Assembly (NCBI GenBank): GCA_934141145.1
Contig: CAKPCA010000007.1
Location: 1-61,087 of the forward strand
DNA from: an uncultured Bacilli bacterium
Lineage (GTDB): Bacteria; Bacillota_I; Bacilli_A; RF39; UBA660
Direction of reading: 5' to 3'
DNA: 61,087 nucleotides
The notes below the pieces were generated by a model. It saw only the letters and a list, made by a program, of their open reading frames with translations, ran no database searches and was not told the DNA's origin. Below, one piece after another: positions 34,101 through 46,100 of the stretch. The first letter of the stretch is position 1, and every line of letters starts with the position of its first letter. A program made the position numbers and the translations under genes.

Positions 34101-37100
34101 TACATGATTATATTCATTTGGTATAACACTTGTATAATCTGTCTTATCTTTATTGAATGTTGGAGATAATACACCTTCTGAAATACTTAATCTACTTAAG
34201 TAATTATTATCACTTGCTTCTCTTGTTACTATTAATGTATATGTTTTTTTATTATTATCTTTTGTAGTAACTGTAAGAGTTATTGTGTTTTCTCCTGGTA
34301 ATAAATCATATGTTTTATTTCCATCTACTGTACTTTCTTTTGAAGAAGCTATTCCCTTTACATTTATATCTTTAACACTATTTGGAAGAGTAAGTGTATA
34401 TTCAGTTATATTTTTATTAAATGTAGGATATACTTCACCTCTATTTGTTTCAATAGATTTTAGTGTATCATCATATTTTCTATAAATGTTTAATTTATAA
34501 GTTTTTTCATTACCTGATTCACTTGCGACAGTGATATTTATAATATTTTCTCCTTCTACTAATGAATATGTTCCATCACCTTTTACTGTGGATTTTATAT
34601 TTTCTTTAATATACTCAATTAATGCAAATTCAGTACTGTTTTCCACAGTTAAATTATATTCTAAAGTATCTTTATTAAAGTTTTCCACATTATTACCATT
34701 TACTTTTATCATTGATAAGTTATTATTTGTGCTTAGTCCTTTAATTACTTTTACTGTGTATAACTTAGTAGTATTTCCATCTTCACTAGTTACTTTTATT
34801 TTTATTATATTTTCTCCTGAGGATAAGTTCTTATTACCTATTACTTCATAACTTGAATTAGAATCTTCTAGTGTTATATCCATATCAAGGGATGTAACAT
34901 CTTCATTTACATTTACGGTGTAATCATAAGTTTTCTTATCAAATTCTTTATCTATTTCACCATTTTTTACAACTAATGATTTTATATATGCGATACTTGA
35001 TTTAACTCTTATGATATCCACAGTATAAGTTTTTTCTTCACCTGATTCACTTGTTACTGTTACTACTATTTTGTCTTTACCATCTATAGATACTAATCCT
35101 GTTCCAGTTACTGTACTAGATTCATCTTCTGCTTTAGCAGTTACTGTTACTTCTTTTAAGTATCTTGGTAATTCTACAGTATAATTTTCTGTATCTTTAT
35201 CAAATTCTGGATTTAATGCGTAACTTCTATTTTCATCACTAATTACAAGTGATTCAAGTGTATTTCTTGTATTTGATTTTCTAGTTACATTTATTATGTA
35301 ATCTTTTTTATTTCCACTTTCGCTTGTTACTGTAATTGTTATCTTGTTTGTTCCAACATCTAAATTATGTTCTCCAAATCCAGTTACTGTACTTGAATCT
35401 GATTCTGCTTTTCCTGTTACTCTAATTGAATCTATGTAATTTTCTACTTTTACATTAAATTCTAAAGTATCAGGATTAAATTCTGGTACAAGTTCACCAT
35501 TATCTATTATAAGTTCTGCTAAATTAGCATTATCATCTTTTTCCTTTGTAAATGTTACTGTATATATTTTTGATGTTCCATCTTCTGCGGTTACTACTAA
35601 ATTTACCATTAATTCATTTCCTGTAATATTATATACTCCATTACCTGTAATTGTTGATGTAGTGTCTTCTCTAATACCTATTATTTGAACGCTATTAACA
35701 TTCTTTGGCACAGACATATTATATGTATAGTCTTCTTTATTAAATGTGAATGTTTTATCTGGATATGTTACTATATCACTTAAATATGCATTACTAGATA
35801 ATTTCTTTGTTACAGTAATTGTATATGTAAGACTTGTTGTTTTATCTGCGGATAAAGTCTTTATTAATACTGTATTATTTCCAGGTTTTAAATTTTTATT
35901 TCCTATAATTGTATAAGTAGAATCTTCCGCAAGCATTATAACATCTTCTTTTATAGCATTTATGCTTCTATCTACTTCTAGTGTATATTCAAATTTATCT
36001 CTATCAAATTTTGGAGATAATTCACCGTGATTAAATGATAAATTCTTAATTCTTGCTTCATCATCACCTAATCTATATACAAGTAATTGATAGTTTCTAG
36101 TTATACCTTGATAATTTGTTACTCTAATTACAAATGTTGTATCCTTACTTGTTATATCAAGATTTATAGATGGATCTTTTTGTGTAACATCTATATCTGT
36201 CATAGCACTTTCACCAAGTTTATATATTGATACAGTTGTATATCTTGGATCATCTGCTTTTAAATGGAGTGTTATATTTGTTGTATCTTTAGGTACATCT
36301 ACTTCATAATTTAAATTTTTCTTAGTAAATTCAGGTTCTAATTCAAAGTTATCTACAGCCATATAGCTTAAATAATTACTTGCATCTGGCATTTTATCTC
36401 TTGTTACCTTAATTATGTAATCTTTTACATCACCATTCTCAGCAGTTACTCTAACTATTACGTCTTTACTTATTCCAACTTCAAAATCAGAATTATTAAT
36501 TATTTCTACACTTGCATTTGGATCACTTAATGTATAATCAATTGTTGCACTTGTAAATTCATATGGAATTGTTACTTCATAATTTAATGTATCTTTATCA
36601 AATACTGGTGAAATAATTCCTTCTTCTACTTTTAAACCTAATAAATTATTATCGTTATTTTTTTCTCTTGTTATATTAAGTACATAAGTTTTACTTGCTT
36701 CATCTTTATATGAAACCGTAATATTTACAGTATTTTCTCCAGTATTTAATGCATGAGCACCAAGACCTGTTATATTACAATCAGGTTCTATTAAAGTACC
36801 TTCTACAAATACATCTTCTGTTTCATATGGAACAGTTACATTATATTCTAAAGTGCTTGATTCAAATTCTGGAGTAAGATTAAATTCATCATTTGTCATT
36901 AAGTCTTTTACTACTAAATCTGATAAACCAAGTTCATATTCTCTATTAATATTTAAAATATAATTATTAATTATTCCACTTTCACTTGTTACTACAATTG
37001 TTACTTTATTAGTTCCATATTTAAGTGCATAAGTACCTATTCCTGTTACTGTTTCCATAATATTTTTCTTAGTTACATCTACATTAACTATATTTATATT

Positions 37101-40100
37101 AGATGGAATACTAACATTATATTCATTTTTTTCTGGATCAAATTTAGGTTCTAGGTTATATTCAGTTTCTGTATCATTTTCTTTTGATGAAACTTTAATA
37201 TTATTAAGTTTATTTTCATCACTAGCAGCTTTAAATGCATGGATTTTATATGTTTTACCTCTTGTTTTATCTTGAGATAATACTACTACTCTAATAACGT
37301 TTTCACCTGTTACTAAATTATCATTTCCTGAAACAACAACACTTGAATTAGGATCTTCTTTTGTATATCTTACGTCTAATGAATTTACATCACTATCAAC
37401 GCTTACATAATAATCAAGAGTAGTTTTACTAAAGTTTGGAGTCATAGTGTGACCTACAACTTTTAAATCACTTAAGTTAACATTATCACTTGAACTTCTA
37501 ACAACATTTATTGTATATGTTCTTTTTCCTCCTGTTATAGGAACAACAGTAATTTTAATTTCATTGTCACCTAATTTTAAGTTATATTCACCATTACCTT
37601 CAACGCTTGCGTGTTCAGAATCAAATGCTGTACCTTCTACTTTTATTTTACTTATCTCGCTATCTACTTCTAGCACATAATCAAATTTATATTTATTAAA
37701 TGTTTGAAGTAAATCACTTTCATTACCTGTTGAAATAGTTAATGCTGATAAAAGGTTACTATATACTTCATTTCTGTAAGCATGAATTACATAAGATTTT
37801 TCATTACATCCTTTTCTTGTTTTTACTGAACTAAAACAACTTTCTGATTTACTTGTTACTATTATGTTATTATTTCCATAATTAAGTACAGTTGCTCCTG
37901 ACTTTTTAACTCTTTGACCATCAAATTTCTTAGTATATTCTAGTTCATATTTACCTGTTGTAAGTCCTGTAAATTCAACATTATATTCTGTAGTATTTTC
38001 ATCAAATCCTTCTATTTCTTGTTCTGGTATTTTAAATGATATACCAAGTAAGTTTGGATCTGAATTTGCTTCTTTAATAACATGTAATTTGTATTCTTTT
38101 GTTTCACTTAATGAATTACTTACTACAATTGTTACTATATTTTCACCTACTACAAAGTTTTCATTACCTTTTATTACAACATTTTGTAAATTATTTTTAG
38201 GTGTTACTATTAAACTTTCTAAAGAATCAAGTTCATTTGGAATATATATTTCATAATCTAATACATTTTCATCAAATGTTTTATTTAATGTACATATTCC
38301 GTCACAATCATCTTCTTCTTTAAAGTTAACTTCAATATTTTGTAAATTTAATTCTCTTGTTTTATTTTGAATTAATTTAACTGTATAAGTTTTTATGCTT
38401 CCATCCTCTGCGGTTACTATAAATGTAAAGTCTTCATCTGCTTTTATATTTTGTGGTAATAGTACAAAAATACTTGCATATTCGTTTTTAAGTACTATTT
38501 CTGATAAAGTTGCTTCTGTATCAGTATCAAATATAGAATATGTGAATGTTCCTTCTACATCTTTTACTTCATCACCATTAATCACAATATGATCTACTTC
38601 ATTATTTGTTGATGGAATTGGTTTTACATTTATATGATATGTTTTTTTAGTAACTCCATCACCCGCAGTTACTGTTATATTAAATGTATTATATTGTTTA
38701 TCATAATCAATACTTAATTTACTATCCATTGATATACTTGCGATTGGATCTGATAATTCATATGATATTTCTGTTTTATTTAGTTCAGTCTTATCTCTTG
38801 GGAATAAAACAGTATATTCTGTTTCATCTGGATCAAAGTTTTCACTAAATTTATAACCATTAACACTTAAGCTTTTTAGTGTTGCATCTTCACTTGTACT
38901 TCTTATTACATTTACTGTATAAGTATTTTTAGTACCATCTTCTGCTTCTACTAAAATATCTATATTATTATCTCCAGGATTTAACTTAAATGTATTTGAT
39001 AGATCTGTCTTAATAGTAGCACGTGGATCTTTTGTACTTGCACTTATAAATACTTGTGATAATGTTCCTATTACAGTTTTTTCATATGATAACACATCAC
39101 TTTTAAAGTTTGGAACAGATGTATAATTTACTTCTAATGAACTAAGGAAAGCATTATTTGATTTTTCTCTTAATATTTTTAGTGTATAAGAATCAGTATT
39201 TACTTTATTTTCTGCGGTTACATTTAAAGTTATATCTTTTTCTTTTTCTGTTATATCCATATTATAACTTGTTTTATTTTCTGGATTTATACTTGCGCCA
39301 TATGGTATATCTGCACTTACTACAAAACTAGTCGCATCTGCAGGTATTGTTATTTCGCAAGTTTTAGTATCTTGATTTACTTCACAAGTTAATTCTTCGC
39401 CTAATGCATTTACGTGAACACTAGAGATAGTTGTACTATTTGATGCCTCTTTTGTTACATTTAATATATATTTTGTTACACTTGTTTCATCTTCCGATGT
39501 TACTGTTATTTCATATTTATTTACTTCATTAACATTTAATTTCATACTTGGGAATGAGATTTTTGCATCTTCATCCATTAATTCATAAGTAAATGAATCT
39601 TTATTTAATTCTGTAATTAAACTTGGAACAGTTACATCATATTCATATGTTTCACTTTGGAAGTTTGGAGTCATTACTCCATTTATAACTGTTAAATTAT
39701 TTAGTCTAGATTCATTTGATGCGGGTCTTCTAACGGTTACTTTATAAATTCTTTCACTTCCACGTTTTGATTTTACTTTTATTTCAACTACTTGTTTTTT
39801 CTTATCTGTATTAAATGAATATGTTCCATTACCAGTTACTGTTGATTCTGTTACTTCAGGTGTTGCGAGTACTGTAAATTCTGGTACATCTTTTGTTGTC
39901 ATTACTGTATATTCATTTGTATCTTTATTAAATGCTGGAGTAAGTTCTCCGCAAGACACATTTAATGTGGATAAATAATTATTTATCTCATCTTCATTAC
40001 TTACTTTTAAAGTATATGTGCTTTGTGTTTTATCTTCTGCTTCAACTATTACAGTAATTGTATCTCCTTTTGCTGGGTTTAATCCAGTAATTTTACTGTT

Positions 40101-43100
40101 ATATTCAAGATCTGATGTTAGTGTTAATGAATTTGAGTTTACTGTAATACTCTTTATAATCGCAGTATTTTTTGTTGTTTTAACTTTTAATATTTCTTCT
40201 GTTAATGTTTTTGGTACAAATACTTCATATTCTTTCGTATCTTTATTAAATTCTGGTACAAATTCATAATCACCTAATTTAAATTCTTTTAGTGATGAAT
40301 CTGTTGATACTACTTTTGTTACATTAAATGTATATGTATTTGTTACCTTTTCATCTTCTGATTTAACTTTTACTGTTACTGTACTTGTTTTATCATTTGT
40401 AAAATCAGAGTTACCAGTTATTTCATATGTAGAATATGGATCTGTTAATACCATATTACTAAAGTCTAAACTAGTTTCATCTGTTACTGTATCATAATTA
40501 AATGTATTTTTATCAAATTTTGGTGTAGTACCAAATCCTACTGATTCTATTGTCGCAACATTATTTTTAGTTCTTGTAACTGTTAAAGTATATGTTGTAG
40601 TGTTTAAATCTTCAGCAGTTACTACTATAGAATATCTGTTGTCTCCTGTTACTAATTTTACTTTACCATCTGTTATTTCATTATTATTACTATCTAATAT
40701 TTTATAACTTGAATGTTTATCACGAACTACTGGAAGAATAGTTATTTCATGACTCTTAGTATTTAATGTATAATCTAATTTTTCTGGATCAAATGTTTCA
40801 TTTAATCCTTCATTTGTTGTTAAACTAGATAGTTTTGAATCAGTTGATGGTACTTTAGTTACGTTTAATTTATATGTTCTAACATCTCCATTTTGAGCAG
40901 TTACTGTTATATTAAATATATTTTCTCCTGCGCTAACTAAGGTTGTTCCTGAAACTGTTTCATTTTTTGAATTAGTAATTTTTACTATTGCTTTTGTACT
41001 TTCTGCTAAAGGTGTAATAGTTATTTCATCTTTTTCAGTTGTTGCTGTATAATCTAATTTTTCTTTATTAAATTCTTCGTTTAATCCATCACTAGTATTT
41101 AAACTTTTTAAATAGTTATTACTATCATATAAAAGTGTTACATCTAGTGTATATGTTTTTGTTTTTCCGTTTTCACTAGTTACATCTATAGTTATAGTAT
41201 TTAATCCTTCTTTTAGATTATTTCTATTATTACTTATAGATACTTTAGCAAATTTATTTGTTGGTACTGCCAAAATATCAAGACTTGTATCATATGTTGT
41301 TAAAGTATAATTTAATGTATTTTTATCAAAATCTGGAGTAAATTTATTATTTTTTACTTCTAGACTTTGTAAGGTATTATCGCTTGATATTTCACGAGTA
41401 ATATCCACAGTATAAGTATGGATAGTACCATCTTCTGCTGTTACTGTTATTACATTATTACTTGGATTTTCTTTTAATAAATCAATTTTTTTAACATATA
41501 TAGCGCTACTACCTATCTTTGCTCTCTTTTGTCCATTTGCGACTGCTGTTAAAGTTACACTTGATACATCATTTGGAAGAGTTAATGTATATTGGTCGTA
41601 TAATGGATCAAAATTTGGAGATAGAATATAATTTTCTGAACCATTTGTTACTGTTAATGATTCTAAGTTATTATCGCTATATCCTGTTCTATAAACAATT
41701 ATTTTATAGTCACATGTTGATTTATCTTCAGCAGTTACTCTAACTGTTATTTCGTTTTTACCTGCGACTAATTTTTGATAATTACCAATTATTTGGTATG
41801 TTGAAGTTTCTGCTGATGGTACTGCTGTAATATCAAGACTTTCAGCACTACCATCTACATACATATAGTATAAATATTTATTTGATTCAAAGTTTTCAGT
41901 AAAATTATGATCTTTAACTGTTAATGAATCAAGTAATGTATTTGAGTTTGCTTTTCTCTTAACATTTAATTTATAAGTTAAGAATGTTTTATCTTGCGCT
42001 GTTACTACTATGTTGAATGTATTTGCGCCTACCTTTATGTCAAAATCACCAAGGCCTTCAATGCTTGAGAACTCTGTATCTTCAGCAACTCCTTCAAGTC
42101 TTAACTTAGTAACATCGTTTGGTACTTCAAGTTCATAAGATAAATTCATCTTATTAAACTCAGGAGTAAGAGAAAGTTCTTCATTCTTATCATTTGTTAT
42201 ATTTATAACTTTAAAATTATTTAAGAATGCATTATTACTTTGTAATCTATTTACTGTAATATGATATTCTTTTACTTTTTTATTTGCTGCGGTTACTGTT
42301 ATTGTTATTAAATTGTCACCATATTCAAGTGTTTCTGGATTTTCTATTTTTACAGTTGCATTTTCATCATCTGGAATAGCTTCTAGTGTTACATGTTCAG
42401 TATCTTTTGGTACTGTTATATAGTAATCAGTAATATTGTATGAATAATTAATTTCTACTTCTGGATCTGTTACCTTTAATGATTTCAAGTCAGCATTACC
42501 AGTCATATCTCTTGTTATTTCATAGTTCCATTTACTAGTATTTTTTTTGTCTTCACTAGTAACTTCTACTTTTATATTATTTTTTCCACCAGATAATGCA
42601 TATACTCCATCACCTTTTGTAGTTTGGAAATAATGTGCTTTATCTACAACCATAGTAATTTCTCTAATTGTATATGGTACAGTTACTTCATAATTATGAA
42701 TATCTTTATTAAATGTATAGTTACATGCTCCTTCATATTCTTCACAGTATGTTTTTATTAAACCGTTTATCTCAATACTATTTGGAATTGGATTTGTATC
42801 TAATTCACGATGTACTACAAGTGTATATGTTTTAGTGCTTCCATTTTCAGCAGTTACAACTAAATTTATTTTAGTTTCTCCACCTTCTATAACATAATCA
42901 CCATTACCTATTACACTTGCTTTACCATCTGCTGGTACACCTTCAACATTTATCTCTACCTCATCTGATGCAAGGTCTAGATAATATGTATCTTTATTAT
43001 AATCCCATTCTGATGGAGTTAATGTTCCTTTATTTACTATAATTCCATCTAAATAGTTATTTTCACTTTCTTGATATGGTATTGATATTTTTACCATACC

Positions 43101-46100
43101 GTTTCCAGGATGACCTGTTTCTTCTTTGTCTCCACTTGGCGCAATAAAGTCATTACTACCGCTTAATGTCCCTGCATTTGTTAAGTAATAAGTACTATCT
43201 AAAAGCCAATCAGAGTTTCCTTCTATTACTGATGCAGTATCTTTTGTATATACGAATCCAGATCCTCCACCACCTCCGTTTGACCAACCAGAAGTAGATC
43301 CAGATCCTCCTCCGTACCATCCACCACCACCGGCACCACCATAGTAGCTTCCGCCAGTGAATGAGGAAGATGCACCAACACCAAATTTACCTACTGAACC
43401 TAGTACTTTTCCATATATTCCGTAAGAACCTCCTTCAGTTTGAGTTCCTCCTCCTGCTTGTGTTCCACATGAACCACTAGAAGCTGAACCTCCACCTTTA
43501 AGTCCTCCTCCTACAGCACCAGATGCACAGCCATCAGATCCATGGCCGCCGCCTCCACCTGCTACAAGAATTCTACTATATAATGAGTCAGTTCCTACAC
43601 GGATATCAGAGGCTCCTCCACCTTTTCCAACTCTTGAGTCGCCGCCTCCGTTAAATCCTCCATTTTGACCAGATCCACCAGTATAAACATAAAGTATTGT
43701 TCCTTTTTCTAAATATGCTGTACCGTATGAGTAACCTCCACGGCCACCGTTATTACCACCTTGTGCACCCCATGCTTGTAAGAAATATTCATGATCATAA
43801 GGTATAACAACCGTTTGATAACTTCCTGTATAAGATACATCTTTTTCATAACCACTTACTGTAATTCTTTTAATATTAATAGTATAAACTGTACTTGATA
43901 CATGTGGTTCTGTTACTGTTATTGTAATTGTATATTCATCATCTTGTATATATCCATCACCTAAGACATTTGATTTTGCTTCAATATCATATAGTTCTGT
44001 ACTTGCATGTACTGCGGCAATATGACTTTCAAGATTAATGTCCATAGTTGTTTCATCGATTGGTACATCATATTCAAGTTTTGTACCTCCATCACTAGTT
44101 AATGTTAATTTCTTCATTTTACTAGAGTGTGGAAGAGTAATATTTAATTTATAAATTTTTGTACTTGTTCCTGTTTCATTTGTTACTGAAATAGGTATAG
44201 TATATTTATTGTTTTTATTTGATATATGACCTAAGTTTGTAATTATTTGATCACTTGATCCTTTATCTACAGTTAAGTCATATTCATCCATATTAAACGG
44301 AAGTGTTAAGTTATATTCGTATGTATTTTTATTAAATGTTGTATTCCCGAATTCTGATACAGATTTACCATCTAAATAAATATTATTTAAATAATCTATA
44401 TTATTTGCTTCACGATGTATATGATATGTGAATATATCAACAACACCATTTACATATGTTATAGCAACTTCAAAATCGTTGTCTCCAACATGTATTTCTC
44501 TTGTTCCATCACCTGTAACATTAATAATTGAGTCACTATCTGTTACTGTAAATGTAACAAGTGATGAATCATTACTATCTAATGTTCCTGTATAATCTTT
44601 TATTTCGTAATCAAATTCTTTATCTACTTTTACGTTACCACTTACTTTTATTTGATAATCATAAGATAGTGCGAATGATATTTTTACATATCCATCACCA
44701 GAATGTCCTGTTTCATTTTCTCCTTTTGGGGTTGGCATTTCACTATTTCCAGATACTGTTTTTGCCTCTGTCAAGTAAACATTTGATCCTGGTAAATAGT
44801 CTTCTGGTACTATTGTTTTATTACTTTCAGTCCAAACAAATCCTGAACCTCCAGCTCCGGAACGGTCATCATCGCCTCCACCGTCAACGCCAGAACCGCC
44901 GCCACCATACCAGCCGCCGCCTCCAGCGCCACCAAAGCCGCTATTAGCGTATACACCATTACCACCTTGACCAAATGATCCAGATATGTTACCAGTTCCT
45001 GCTTGCGTTTGTGTTCCACCTGTTCCTAAAGTACCATAACTTCCGGCACCATTTCCACCAGTTAAACCTCCACCGTAGCCACCGGCATTTGATGATGAAC
45101 CAACAGATCCTCCACCACCAGCGACTAAAATACGATTATTAAGTGCATAGCCTCCAGATCTAATATCTGATGCACCACCTCCATAGATATTTGCTCCTGG
45201 TAATAGTCCACCACCATTATATCCTTTGTGATTATTACCATCACCACCAACATAAACATAAAGTATTTGTCCTCTATTTAGGAAGATTTGTCCAGTAGAA
45301 TAACCACCTTTACCTCCATTGTTATTTCCTCTATGTCCACCTTGTGCACCCCATGCTTCTAATGTATAAATTCCTGTTGTTGGTGCAATAAATTTTTGCC
45401 ATGAACCTGTATATTTGTATCCATAATTACCATCATCTAATAAATAATCACTTTGTTTATGGAATGTAAATGTATATGTTACTGTAAGTCCTGTTATATC
45501 ATTCATAACATCAACTGCATATACATATTTTTTTTCACCGTCTTTAAAATAGTATGCGCCCTTTTGACTTTCTACTTTTGAATATCCTTCATTTAGTATA
45601 AAGCTTACATTTATGTAATTAACACTATCTAGTACTGATAAATCATAATCATAAACTGAATAATCAAATTCAACTGGAATATCACCATCGTTTATTGTTA
45701 CACTTGATACACCATTTATTAATTTTGGTGTGATTCTAACAAATCCATCTCCTGTGTGACCTGTTTCATTTGCGCCTGTTGGTGATTTAAATGTTTGATT
45801 ACCGCTATAAAGTAGACCATTTGATAAATAACTTTTATCTGTTACTAAATATCCTGATGGTACATTTGACGCAGATGATTCACTCCATATAAATCCTGAA
45901 CCTCCGGCTCCTGAACGGTCATCATCACCACCACTGTCAACACCAGAGCCGCCGCCGCCATACCAGCCGCCGCCTCCAGCACCACCGTAACCGCTATTTG
46001 CTCCATAACTGTTACCACCTTGGCCAAATGATCCTGCATTCTGTCCTGTACCACCACTTGTTTGTGTTCCACCTGTTCCAACAGCACCATAACTACCTAT